This document shows, one piece after another, positions 16,932 through 25,334 of a stretch of DNA of 64,000 bases. Location: NCBI RefSeq assembly GCF_000282975.1, contig NZ_ALJC01000107.1, positions 62,001 through 126,000 of the forward strand. The letters are read 5' to 3'. Both the position numbers and the translations under genes were made by a program. Within the stretch, counting starts at the first letter, position 1, and every line of letters starts with the position of its first letter. The notes under the pieces were generated by a model that saw only the letters and a program-made list of their open reading frames with translations, searched no databases and had not been told where the DNA came from. Source of the DNA: Pseudomonas psychrophila HA-4 (GTDB lineage: Bacteria; Pseudomonadota; Gammaproteobacteria; Pseudomonadales; Pseudomonadaceae).

Positions 16932-17534
16932 ATGAGCGTACTCGTAGGCAAACAAGCCCCTGACTTCACCGTCGCAGCCGTACTTGGGAATGGCGAAATC
17001 GTTGACAGTTTCTCGCTGTCTACCGCTATTAAAGGCAAATACGGCCTGGTGTTCTTCTACCCACTCGACTTCACCTTCGTTTGCCCATCTGAGCTGATCG
17101 CTCTGGATCACCGCATTCCAGAGTTCCAGGCGCGTAACGTTGAAGTGGTTGCAGTCTCAATCGACTCCCATTTCACTCACAACGCATGGCGTAACACCCC
17201 AGTAAACAACGGCGGTATCGGCCAGGTGAAATACACCATGGCCGCCGACATCAATCACGCCATCTGCAAGGCTTACGACGTTGAAACTGAAGGCGGCGTA
17301 GCACTGCGCGGTGCTTTCTTGATCGATGACAAAGGGGTTGTTCGCTCCCAGATCGTTAACGACCTGCCACTGGGTCGTAACATGGACGAACTGCTGCGTC
17401 TGGTTGACGCGCTGCAATTCCACGAAGAGCACGGCGAAGTGTGCCCTGCTAACTGGAAGAAAGGCGATAAAGGCATGACCGCTTCGACTGAAGGTGTTGC
17501 GGCTTACCTGACTGAGAATGCTGGCAAGCTGTAA
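16932..17534 (+). CDS. Typical 2-Cys peroxiredoxin (AhpC/Prx1 family)
   Basis: Thiol peroxidase (200 aa) that reduces hydrogen peroxide and organic peroxides. The peroxidatic Cys51 is in YPLDFTFVCPSEL and the resolving Cys is in EHGEVCPANW near residue 173. The start MSVLVGKQAPDF at 16932 has GGAGA upstream; a longer in-frame reading to 16824 has no family match. No ahpF lies beside it, so the reductant is probably a thioredoxin system. It is adjacent to bfd/bfrB, coupling iron and peroxide control. Confidence 0.93.
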   Translation: MSVLVGKQAPDFTVAAVLGNGEIVDSFSLSTAIKGKYGLVFFYPLDFTFVCPSELIALDHRIPEFQARNVEVVAVSIDSHFTHNAWRNTPVNNGGIGQVKYTMAADINHAICKAYDVETEGGVALRGAFLIDDKGVVRSQIVNDLPLGRNMDELLRLVDALQFHEEHGEVCPANWKKGDKGMTASTEGVAAYLTENAGKL

Positions 17535-17545
17535 GCGTTCTGACG

Positions 17546-17583
17546 GCATAAAAAAACCGGACCCAGTGTCCGGTTTTTTATGC
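17546..17583. terminator. Bidirectional terminator between peroxiredoxin gene and rnt
   Basis: GCATAAAAAAACCGGAC - loop - GTCCGGTTTTTTATGC is a perfect inverted repeat with A and T runs on both sides, serving the convergent genes. Confidence 0.92.
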
Positions 17584-17607
17584 GCGGTGTCAGTCTGAAC
17601 GATTCGA

Positions 17608-18279
17608 TCAATCGTTGAAGTCTTTCCAGCCACCCATTTGTTTCCAGCTGTTGACGATGCCGCAGAACAGCTCAGCGGTCTTTTCGGTGTCATAACGCGC
17701 TGAGTGCGCTTCACGTCCGTCAAAGTCTATGTCAGCAGCCTGGCAGGCTTTGGCCAAGACTGTTTGACCATAAGCGAGGCCAGCCAGGGTGGCGGTGTCG
17801 AAGCTAGAGAACGGGTGAAACGGGTTACGTTTCATGTCCAGGCGAGCAACGGCCGCATTGAGGAAGCCCAAATCGAAGCTGCTGTTATGCCCCACCAGAA
17901 TGGCGCGTTTGCAGCCATTGGCTTTCAACGCCTTGCGCACGCCTCGGAAGATGTCAGTCAACGCTGTCTCTTCGCTGACGGCCATGCGCAGCGGGTGATC
18001 AAGCTTGATACCGGTGAACTCCAGCGCCGCGGCTTCGATATTGGCGCCTTCAAACGGCTCAACACGATGGAAATAGGTGTGTTCAGGGAACACAAAGCCT
18101 CTTTCATCCATGCCGATGGTGGTTGCAGCGATTTCCAGCAGGGCATCAGTGGCACAGTTGAAGCCACCTGTCTCGACGTCGATTACGACCGGCAGATAGC
18201 CGCGAAAGCGCTCGGCCATTGGGTGGCGCGAGCCGCCATGACCGCCTTCGTGTTCGTCATCAAAATGGTCGTCACTCAC
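17608..18279 (-). CDS. rnt: Ribonuclease T
   Basis: DEDD-type 3'-5' exoribonuclease (223 aa) that trims tRNA and stable RNA 3' ends and turns over CCA ends. Exonuclease motifs: Exo I VIDVETGGF, Exo II HNSSFDLGFLNAA, Exo III HSARYDTEKTAEL (DEDDh). Length is close to E. coli RNase T (215). Its ATG overlaps the pyrC stop by 4 bases, so the two are co-translated. Confidence 0.95.
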   Translation of the reverse strand: MSDDHFDDEHEGGHGGSRHPMAERFRGYLPVVIDVETGGFNCATDALLEIAATTIGMDERGFVFPEHTYFHRVEPFEGANIEAAALEFTGIKLDHPLRMAVSEETALTDIFRGVRKALKANGCKRAILVGHNSSFDLGFLNAAVARLDMKRNPFHPFSSFDTATLAGLAYGQTVLAKACQAADIDFDGREAHSARYDTEKTAELFCGIVNSWKQMGGWKDFND

Positions 18280-19322
18280 AGGTGTTCCTCCAGCAGGCGC
18301 CAGCGCAGTTTTTCACCGGCGCGCAGCGGAATTACGTTCAGCTCGCCGAAAGGCAGGCTGGTTGGGGCGGTCCACTCTTCGCGAACCAGAGTAATCTGTT
18401 CGGTGCTTGGTGCCAGGCCGTAGAAACGCGGGCCGTTGAGGCTGGCGAAGGTTTCTAGTTTGTCCAGCGCATTGCGCTGTTCAAAGGCTTCGGCGTACAT
18501 CTCGATGGCGGCATAAGCGGTATAGCAACCGGCGCAGCCACAGGCAGCCTCTTTTGCATGCTGGGCATGAGGAGCCGAGTCTGTACCCAAGAAGAACTTC
18601 TCGCTGCCGCTGGTGGCCGCATCCAGCAGGGCTTCCTGATGGGTGTTGCGCTTGAGAATCGGCAGGCAATAGAAGTGCGGGCGGATTCCGCCAACGAGCA
18701 TGTGGTTACGGTTGTAAAGCAAGTGGTGCGCGGTGATAGTGGCGCCTACATTGGCCGAGGCCTCGTTGACGAACTGCACGGCGTCAGCGGTTGTAATGTG
18801 TTCGAACACCACTTTCAAGGTAGGGAAGCGCTCTACAACGCGGCGCATGTGCTCATCGATGAAGATCTTTTCGCGATCGAACACATCGACATTGGCGCGA
18901 GTCACTTCGCCGTGGATCAGCAAGGGCATGCCGACTTCAGCCATCGTTTCGAGGACCGGGAAGATCGCATCGATGCTGGTAACACCCGAGTCGGAGTTGG
19001 TCGTTGCGCCAGCCGGATACAGCTTGGCGGCGTGGACGAAGCCGCTGGCTTTGGCCGTACGAATGTCTTCAGGCTGGGTTCGGTCGGTGAGGTATAGCAC
19101 CATCAGCGGTTCGAAGCGGCTACCGGCCGGGCGAGCAGCCAGAATGCGCTGTCGATAGGCATCGGCTTCGGCAGCATTACGCACCGGAGGTACCAGGTTG
19201 GGCATGATGATGGCGCGGCCAAAGGTGCGCGCAACATCCGCCACAGTGTGAGGCAACACAGCACCATCGCGAAGATGAATGTGCCAGTCGTCGGGACGCA
19301 GCAGGGTCAGGCGGTCAGACAT
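18276..19322 (-). CDS. pyrC: Dihydroorotase
   Basis: Zinc amidohydrolase (348 aa) that cyclises carbamoyl aspartate to dihydroorotate in pyrimidine synthesis. The metal motif DDWHIHLRDG is near residue 12. The carboxylated-lysine region AAKLYPAG, metal His in LIHGE and EHIT, and catalytic Asp region LGTDSAPH are visible. Length and motifs fit type II PyrC, as in E. coli. It is the first gene of pyrC-rnt. Confidence 0.96.
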   Translation of the reverse strand: MSDRLTLLRPDDWHIHLRDGAVLPHTVADVARTFGRAIIMPNLVPPVRNAAEADAYRQRILAARPAGSRFEPLMVLYLTDRTQPEDIRTAKASGFVHAAKLYPAGATTNSDSGVTSIDAIFPVLETMAEVGMPLLIHGEVTRANVDVFDREKIFIDEHMRRVVERFPTLKVVFEHITTADAVQFVNEASANVGATITAHHLLYNRNHMLVGGIRPHFYCLPILKRNTHQEALLDAATSGSEKFFLGTDSAPHAQHAKEAACGCAGCYTAYAAIEMYAEAFEQRNALDKLETFASLNGPRFYGLAPSTEQITLVREEWTAPTSLPFGELNVIPLRAGEKLRWRLLEEHL

Positions 19323-19478
19323 TGGGGGATTCCAGGCGGGTCAAACTGATGCGAATGCTACCGGAAAAGACTCTGTCAGGCACTCGCTATCAAGTTTTGT
19401 ACGCACGATCCGATATAACCAGGGTATGCCGTAAAACTGTGGACTGGTTTTTTGCAGTGCACGCTTGTGGAGCCCTTT

Positions 19479-20384
19479 GTGCGTCAGCCTTATTTCATTC
19501 TACTCAGCCTGTTTGCCAGTTTTCCTTCCCTGGCCCTGACTTTCCAGACCCGTCTGGAGAATATTGAGTGGAAAGTAGAGGGCGACAAATTCGAGTGTCG
19601 GCTCATTCAGCCCATTACCGATTTCGGTTCTGGGGTTTTTGTGCGCCGCGCCGGGGAACAGGCTGTTTTCCGTCTCAATGCTTACAACTCAGTGCTGGGC
19701 GAAGGCTCTGCGACATTGCTAGCAGCGGCGGCGCCATGGCAGCCGGGTCGGGGTGATATCGATTTGGGGTCGGTACGGATCGTACGCGGCAATGTGCTTT
19801 TTAACAGCTCCCAGGCACAGGCCGGGCGTTTGTTTCGAGGCTTGCTGGAGGGGCGTAGCCCGCTGGTCAGGCATTATTCGCCTACGGGTGGCTTGTCGGA
19901 GGTCCGACTGTTACCCGCCAAGTTTCGCCAGGCGTATGGCGATTACGAAGCGTGCACCGCCAAGTTGTTGCCAAAGAATTTTGAGCAAGTGCGCCAAAGT
20001 CAGGTCGGTTTTCCGGGGGGCGGTATTGAACTGGACCTCAACGCCAAGGCCAACCTGCACGTCATGCTGGAGTACATGAAGGCCGATCCTACGGTTAACC
20101 ACATCCTGCTTGACGGGTATTCAGATAATTTGGGTAATCGCCTGACCAATCGCGAGCTGTCACGGCGCAGGGCGTTGGCGGTGATGAACTTCTTCAAGGA
20201 AAGCGGAATCCAGGAGTCGCAGATAACGATGCGTTTTCACGGAGAGCAGTACCCGTTGGCGCCTAATACCAATGCGGCCAATCGTGCGAAGAACCGCCGG
20301 GTCAGCGTGCGACTTGAGCGTGTTCCAGAGCCTGAAAAAACTGTTCCGAGCGTGGGAGCTGCTAACCCAGCGTCGCTGTCTTGA
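19479..20384 (+). CDS. motY: Sodium-type flagellar protein MotY
   Basis: Periplasmic T-ring component (301 aa) that helps stator units assemble at the flagellar motor. It has a signal peptide ending near LALT, an N-terminal MotY domain (LENIEWKVEGDKFECRLIQ) and a C-terminal OmpA-like peptidoglycan-binding domain (ILLDGYSDNLGN...NRRVSV). The GTG at 19479 is preferred because GGAG lies 6 bases upstream and the signal peptide begins there; the in-frame ATG at 19452 would add nine residues. It lies alone, without other flagellar genes, between pyrC and argG. Confidence 0.88.
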   Translation: MRQPYFILLSLFASFPSLALTFQTRLENIEWKVEGDKFECRLIQPITDFGSGVFVRRAGEQAVFRLNAYNSVLGEGSATLLAAAAPWQPGRGDIDLGSVRIVRGNVLFNSSQAQAGRLFRGLLEGRSPLVRHYSPTGGLSEVRLLPAKFRQAYGDYEACTAKLLPKNFEQVRQSQVGFPGGGIELDLNAKANLHVMLEYMKADPTVNHILLDGYSDNLGNRLTNRELSRRRALAVMNFFKESGIQESQITMRFHGEQYPLAPNTNAANRAKNRRVSVRLERVPEPEKTVPSVGAANPASLS

Positions 20385-20512
20385 CGTTCAAGCCCGGGTC
20401 GTGTTGTTGAAACTTACTGTCGCTTTGTCGTCTTAAGCTGTCGCCCCTCTGTAAATTCACCCACGTGAGCGGTAGACTGTTCGGCTTTTCGAACAACCCG
20501 TGGAGTGATGGC

Positions 20513-21730
20513 ATGGCGGACGTAAACAAGGTCGTTCTGGCTTATTCGGGCGGCCTGGACACTTCGGTGATCCTCAAGTGGCTGCAGGATACTTATAACT
20601 GTGAAGTCGTAACCTTTACCGCTGACCTGGGTCAGGGCGAAGAGGTCGAGCCTGCACGCGCCAAGGCGCAAGCCATGGGCGTCAAGGAAATCTACATTGA
20701 CGACCTGCGCGAAGAATTTGTTCGTGACTTCGTGTTCCCGATGTTCCGTGCCAACACCGTTTATGAAGGCGAGTACCTGCTCGGTACTTCTATTGCTCGT
20801 CCGTTGATTGCCAAGCGTCTGATCGAAATCGCCAACGAAACTGGTGCTGATGCCATTTCTCACGGCGCAACAGGCAAGGGCAATGATCAGGTTCGTTTTG
20901 AACTGGGTGCTTACGCGCTGAAGCCGGGCGTTAAGGTAATTGCTCCTTGGCGTGAATGGGATCTGCTTTCGCGTGAAAAGCTGATGGATTACGCTGAAAA
21001 GCACGCGATCCCTATTGAGCGTCATGGCAAGAAAAAATCCCCGTACTCGATGGATGCCAACTTGCTGCACATCTCCTACGAAGGTGGTGTGCTGGAAGAT
21101 ACTTGGACAGAGCACGAAGAAGACATGTGGAAATGGACCGTCTCTCCGGAGAATGCTCCTGACAAGCCGCAGTACCTAGAACTGACCTACCGTAACGGCG
21201 ACATCGTTGCGTTGGACGGTGTTGAAATGACCCCAGCCACCGTGCTGGCGACTCTCAACCGTATCGGTGGCGAACATGGCATCGGCCGTCTCGACATCGT
21301 TGAAAACCGTTATGTCGGCATGAAGTCTCGTGGTTGCTACGAAACCCCGGGCGGCACCATCATGCTGCGTGCTCACCGTGCAATCGAATCGATTACTCTA
21401 GACCGTGAAGTGGCTCACCTCAAAGACGAGCTGATGCCTAAATACGCCAGCCTGATCTACACCGGTTACTGGTGGAGCCCTGAGCGTCTGATGTTGCAAC
21501 AAATGATTGATGCTTCTCAGGTTCACGTTAATGGTGTGGTACGTCTGAAGTTGTACAAAGGTAATGTGATTGTTACCGGTCGCAAGTCTGACGAATCGCT
21601 GTTTGATGCGAACATTGCTACCTTTGAAGAAGATGGTGGTGCTTACAATCAGGCTGACGCTGCAGGCTTCATCAAGTTGAATGCCTTGCGTATGCGTATT
21701 GCTGCGAACAAAGGCCGCTCGTTGTTCTGA
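20513..21730 (+). CDS. argG: Argininosuccinate synthase
   Basis: Ligates citrulline and aspartate with ATP in arginine synthesis (405 aa). The PP-loop ATP site LAYSGGLDTSVILKWL is at residues 8-23; SHGATGKGNDQVRFE and the citrulline/aspartate-binding region AIPIERHGKKKSPYSMDANL are intact. The start MADVNKVV at 20513 has GGAG upstream; longer in-frame reading is not needed. The gene ends in a strong terminator. Confidence 0.97.
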   Translation: MADVNKVVLAYSGGLDTSVILKWLQDTYNCEVVTFTADLGQGEEVEPARAKAQAMGVKEIYIDDLREEFVRDFVFPMFRANTVYEGEYLLGTSIARPLIAKRLIEIANETGADAISHGATGKGNDQVRFELGAYALKPGVKVIAPWREWDLLSREKLMDYAEKHAIPIERHGKKKSPYSMDANLLHISYEGGVLEDTWTEHEEDMWKWTVSPENAPDKPQYLELTYRNGDIVALDGVEMTPATVLATLNRIGGEHGIGRLDIVENRYVGMKSRGCYETPGGTIMLRAHRAIESITLDREVAHLKDELMPKYASLIYTGYWWSPERLMLQQMIDASQVHVNGVVRLKLYKGNVIVTGRKSDESLFDANIATFEEDGGAYNQADAAGFIKLNALRMRIAANKGRSLF

Positions 21731-21740
21731 TTCGCAACAC

Positions 21741-21779
21741 GCATAAAAAACCCGGCCTTTGGTCGGGTTTTTTTATGCG
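21741..21779. terminator. argG terminator
   Basis: GCATAAAAAACCCGGCC - loop - GGTCGGGTTTTTTTATGC; a strong hairpin with A and T runs, able to act on both strands. It marks the left border of the AT-rich patch. Confidence 0.9.
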
Positions 21780-21803
21780 CGAATTTAGGTGGATAAAGAG
21801 TTT

Positions 21804-22589
21804 TCAAAGACTGTGCGTACTCAAAGTGTTCAGTTGGCGAGTTTCTGTGTTGTAAGTAATGATAGTTGCCTCGTTGAGATGTGACGCTAGGGTTGAGTCG
21901 AGATAAAACTGTTGTTGTCTACACTGTGTGCTGATAGCTGACGGGCTATTTGTCAATAACAGCAGTACATCACTCTTACGGAGCTTGCTTTTTTGCGGAT
22001 GCGCTATGTCGTAATAGGTCTGCAAAATATCACTCAATGTTTGGTCGTGTTTTAGTTGCAAGGCCGGATGGCTTAAATCGATCAAGCGCAGGCTGCTCAG
22101 TTCGCTTTTTTTCAGCAACAGATGAGACAGCTCAAAGAGAGCGGTTGGTGGCGCTTTGTTCGGTGTCTTAAAGCTGGAGTCGTAGTCTCGATGCCCTTGT
22201 GGCAGAAATATAAAGTTTTGAGGCGGGTACGACATGCATTTAAAGTTTAGTTTTGCTGGTTGTATCGAATACTGCTCTGTAGGAATGTCTGATTTTTTTG
22301 TGGGCAATGCCGGTTTTGCATGGGTTGAGTTTGTTCGTGTCGGGGATGCCTCGCGGCTTTTTTCTTTTGCATAGTCTGCTGGGCTGTAAAGTGTTTTGTT
22401 ATTGAAGTTCAGTGTCAGAAAAAATAGTGTTATTAAAATAGAGGGGAACACAATCAAGAACCAGACATATATTTTCTGGTTTTCCTTGTCGATATAAGGC
22501 AAGGAAACCGCTGCGGATGCTTCAGTTAGCATTGAAAAGATAGCGATGACGGTGAGTGGGTTGTTCACGTGAATTTTATTTTTAATCAT
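21804..22589 (-). CDS. Two-TM protein of unknown function in AT-rich DNA
   Basis: Not assigned to a function (261 aa). Residues about 8-28 (NPLTVIAIFSMLTEASAAV) and 42-62 (YVWFLIVFPSILITLFFLTL) are hydrophobic and followed by NFNNKTLYSPADY. I recall this two-helix module at the N-terminus of assorted accessory proteins in Pseudomonas (recollection only). A Ser/Thr/Lys-rich linker (70-110) leads to a C-terminal soluble region with LRLIDLSHPALQL and repeated Leu/Lys. Codon use and base composition are AT-rich compared with argG and nth, suggesting horizontal origin. The ATG at 22589 has AGG 8 bases upstream. It has no operon partner. Confidence 0.72.
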   Translation of the reverse strand: MIKNKIHVNNPLTVIAIFSMLTEASAAVSLPYIDKENQKIYVWFLIVFPSILITLFFLTLNFNNKTLYSPADYAKEKSREASPTRTNSTHAKPALPTKKSDIPTEQYSIQPAKLNFKCMSYPPQNFIFLPQGHRDYDSSFKTPNKAPPTALFELSHLLLKKSELSSLRLIDLSHPALQLKHDQTLSDILQTYYDIAHPQKSKLRKSDVLLLLTNSPSAISTQCRQQQFYLDSTLASHLNEATIITYNTETRQLNTLSTHSL

Positions 22590-23621
22590 GGTGATACCTG
22601 TGTGAAAATTTTAATTGTAGGTGGGCCGCTTATTTTAGTGAATGAGATTTAATGCGGCTATCTATGTAGTAAGTGTCTTATTTTGTATGGTTGTAAGTGT
22701 TTTGTTTGTCAGACTGTCTTGTTGTAAATTTAGTCCGGGCTTTTTAAAATCGCAAATTTAAAATGAGTTGTATTTGTTATTTCTGTAGATGTTTCAATTA
22801 GTTTCGAATTTGTAGGTCTTTTTGTAGGATAAGTCTTAGTGCAAGCTAGATTTTGATTGAGAAGTCTTAGCGCTTTTTTGTAGTGGTCTGTAGGTATTGT
22901 GTTCGCAAACGTAATTTTAGATATTTTGGGTGTCTAGGTTGTATCAAACGATAACTTTCAGTAAATAATTTGGCAGGGAAAGCTAATAGGTTCGGGCATG
23001 CTGCATTTGGTTTCTAGGGTGTTTCCGAATGCTTTGTAGTCTTTTTCTTTAACTATGGAATGGTAATATTTTTTTCTAAAAAAAGAGTAGATTTTAGCTG
23101 GGCTTATAAGCGGGTTTGATACTTGGGTGGTATGGTTTTTCTATATGAGTTCCAGTGTGAGGTCGTTGCACGTGCAGGAGTTTTTTTAATGCTTGTGCAA
23201 ATTGTTTTAGTCTTTATATTTGGTTATTTTAGAGAGGTAATGGAGCGCCTGAAGGTTGCGCAGGTGAGCTATTTTTGAGGGGGATATTAGAAGCCGATGA
23301 TAGTGATTGAAGTAGGTGTCTTCTAAGATGTAAGCCGATGCGTTTTCTGTCAGGCGAATAAAGATATTTCCAGTAGTCATTAAAATTGTGTTTTAGGTAT
23401 AAATACATCCCTGTGCGTGCTTTCTGATTATTCGATTTTAGAGAGATGCATGGCGAAAAATTTTATCTTTTTGAGTGATTTTTTTGTAGGTTTGATCTTT
23501 ATTGTTTGTAGGAAATGTCTTTGGTTGTTAGTGCTTGGGGGGGGCGCTATGCCCAGGGTGTTGTGACTAGGCTATTGTGCTGACTCTAAAAATTCGAACA
23601 GCGAAAAAATTGGAATTACCC
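22590..23621. other. AT-rich gene-free region with recurring TTGTAGG word
   Basis: About 1 kb with no supported gene on either strand and markedly low GC. The plus strand is T- and G-rich and poor in C. TTGTAGG occurs exactly at 22615, 22810, 22822, 23484 and 23506, with variants TTGTAGT at 22878 and 23034 and CTGTAGG at 22889. It must contain the promoters of the flanking divergent genes. An untranslated RNA or decayed accessory DNA is possible; neither can be shown here. Confidence 0.6.
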
Positions 23622-24248
23622 ATGAATAAAGTGCTGATCGTGGATGATCATCCTGTAATTCGTCTTGCTGTGCGTATGCTCATGGAACGACATGGCTACG
23701 AAGTTATAGCAGAGACGGATAATGGAGTGGATGCTTTGCAACTGGCGCGTGAACATGCGCCGGATATTGTAATTTTGGATATTGGAATTCCCAAGCTTGA
23801 TGGGCTTGAAGTCATTGCACGGCTGTCAACACCGGCTGTTCCCGTTAAGGTACTGGTGCTGACTTCACAAGCACCAGGCCATTTTTCAATGCGCTGTATG
23901 CAAGCAGGTGCAGCCGGATATGTGTGTAAACAGCAGGATTTGACCGAGCTATTGAGCGCCATTAAGGCTGTACTTTCAGGCTACAGTTATTTCCCTAATC
24001 AAGCATTGCACTCTGTGCGTTCAAGCTTGGGGAATGCCAGTGAGGCCGATATGGTCAATCGTCTTTCGGGACGAGAAATGATGGTGTTGCAGCAACTGGC
24101 GCGAGGTAAAAGTAATAAAGAAATAGCGGATGGTATGTTCCTGAGTAATAAAACCGTCAGTACCTATAAAACGCGGCTTCTTCTCAAGCTTAATGCGCGC
24201 TCGTTGGTTGATCTCATTGAACTGGCACAGCGTAACGGTTTGGTTTGA
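23622..24248 (+). CDS. NarL/BvgA-type response regulator
   Basis: Two-component regulator (208 aa). The receiver domain (1-120) has DD8-9, phospho-acceptor Asp53 (VILDIGIP), Thr near 84 (VLTSQAP) and Lys near 105 (VCKQ). The C-terminal LuxR-type helix-turn-helix is at about 143-208 (LSGREMMVLQQLARGKSNKEIA, TVSTYKTRLLLKL). Start MNKVLIVDDH at 23622; an upstream GTG at 23577 gives an unlikely extension. No sensor kinase gene is nearby, so it is an orphan in this window. Domain layout resembles EvgA/BvgA; the target is unknown. Confidence 0.88.
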   Translation: MNKVLIVDDHPVIRLAVRMLMERHGYEVIAETDNGVDALQLAREHAPDIVILDIGIPKLDGLEVIARLSTPAVPVKVLVLTSQAPGHFSMRCMQAGAAGYVCKQQDLTELLSAIKAVLSGYSYFPNQALHSVRSSLGNASEADMVNRLSGREMMVLQQLARGKSNKEIADGMFLSNKTVSTYKTRLLLKLNARSLVDLIELAQRNGLV

Positions 24249-24293
24249 ACACCCAGGCTGAGGAGAGGTTTTCTCTTTGGGCCTCTCAAAACA

Positions 24294-24319
24294 AAAAGCC
24301 TCCGATTAAGGAGGCTTTT
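24294..24319. terminator. Terminator between response regulator gene and small envelope protein gene
   Basis: AAAAGCCTCC - GATTA - AGGAGGCTTTT: 10-bp stem with A and T tracts, bidirectional for the convergent genes. Confidence 0.85.
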
Positions 24320-24330
24320 AGCGCTATACG

Positions 24331-24522
24331 CTAAATTTTATAGTCTTTTAGGCCACCATCCAGTTCCCTTTGGAGCCTTCTTTTTTCCAGATAATCGTCC
24401 ACATCGCGCCTTTTTGCCAAATTGGTTTTAGCTACCTCGATTTTCGTGTCCTCCTGCTCGGTCATTTGAACACCCTCTTCATCGTCTGTATCCACTACCA
24501 ATTGTTCTTTGCCAGTGCTCAT
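24331..24522 (-). CDS. Small conserved protein, PA3496 family
   Basis: Highly charged 63-residue protein without TM or signal peptide; the C-terminal part KRRDVDDYLEKRRLQRELDGG is probably helical. It resembles the Pseudomonas PA3496 family, which carries the cautious label of putative envelope integrity protein; I cannot confirm the function. The ATG at 24522 has GGAG 8 bases before it; a GTG three codons earlier is too close to that site. It lies next to nth, as in P. aeruginosa. Confidence 0.75.
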   Translation of the reverse strand: MSTGKEQLVVDTDDEEGVQMTEQEDTKIEVAKTNLAKRRDVDDYLEKRRLQRELDGGLKDYKI

Positions 24523-24628
24523 TCTATTCACTCCAGGCTAAGACATTCCATGGCGCCCCTTATAGCGATAAACGCTGTACGGGTAAAAAAGTTTTTCTCA
24601 ATCGATCTTCCTATTAAACCTCTATCGC

Positions 24629-25267
24629 TCAATCGTCCGAGGTTTTTTGCTTGAAATCACACAGGTCTTCGATGCGGCAGCTACCGCAGCGGGGCTTGCG
24701 CGCCTGGCATACGTAGCGGCCATGCAAGATGAGCCAGTGGTGGGCATCTAGCAGGTAAGGCTTTGGGACGAACTTCATCAACTGCTTTTCGACCTCCACC
24801 ACATTTTTGCCTGGCGCTATCCCTGTTCGGTTGCTGACCCTGAAAATATGGGTGTCCACGGCCATGGTCAGCTGTCTAAAGGCTGTATTGAGCACCACGT
24901 TTGCCGTTTTGCGACCCACACCAGGCAGTGCCTCTAGCGCTTCACGCGTTTGCGGGACCTCGCTACCGTGCTGTTCGATCAGCAGGCGGCATGTCTCAAT
25001 CACATTTTTGGCCTTGCTGTTATAGAGGCCGATGGTCTTGATGTACTCCGAGAGTCCGTAGACTCCCAAAGCGTAGATGGCTTCTGGTGTATTGGCGACC
25101 GGGAACAGTTTGGCCATAGCCTTGTTCACGCTCACGTCAGTGGCTTGAGCAGACAAAATCACCGCTATCAGTAATTCGAAAGGTGATGAGTAGGCCAGTT
25201 CAGTCTTCGGCTCTGGGTTGTCTTCGTGAAACCGTCGAAATATCTCAAGGCGCTTTGCGGCGTTCAT
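24629..25267 (-). CDS. nth: Endonuclease III
   Basis: DNA glycosylase/AP lyase (212 aa) that removes oxidised pyrimidines. The helix-hairpin-helix LPGVGRKTANVV carries catalytic Lys120, and Asp138 is in VDTHIFR, both at the E. coli positions. The C-terminal [4Fe-4S] loop C-X6-C-X2-C-X5-C is intact (CQARKPRCGSCRIEDLC). The start MNAAKRLEIF at 25267 matches E. coli; an ATG at 25279 abuts the AGGAA site too closely. It lies after rnfB, as in gamma-proteobacterial rnf-nth clusters. Confidence 0.96.
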   Translation of the reverse strand: MNAAKRLEIFRRFHEDNPEPKTELAYSSPFELLIAVILSAQATDVSVNKAMAKLFPVANTPEAIYALGVYGLSEYIKTIGLYNSKAKNVIETCRLLIEQHGSEVPQTREALEALPGVGRKTANVVLNTAFRQLTMAVDTHIFRVSNRTGIAPGKNVVEVEKQLMKFVPKPYLLDAHHWLILHGRYVCQARKPRCGSCRIEDLCDFKQKTSDD

Positions 25268-25334
25268 GGGTAAAAACATTTCCTAAAGAGTGATCCATTA
25301 CACGAAGAACAGCGTATCTCGTGGCAGAAAGCTA

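Noticed and set aside
22590..23576. Possible tRNA, CRISPR array or tandem repeat in the AT-rich gap
   Set aside because: No cloverleaf, no evenly spaced repeats; the TTGTAGG words are irregularly spaced and too short for an array.
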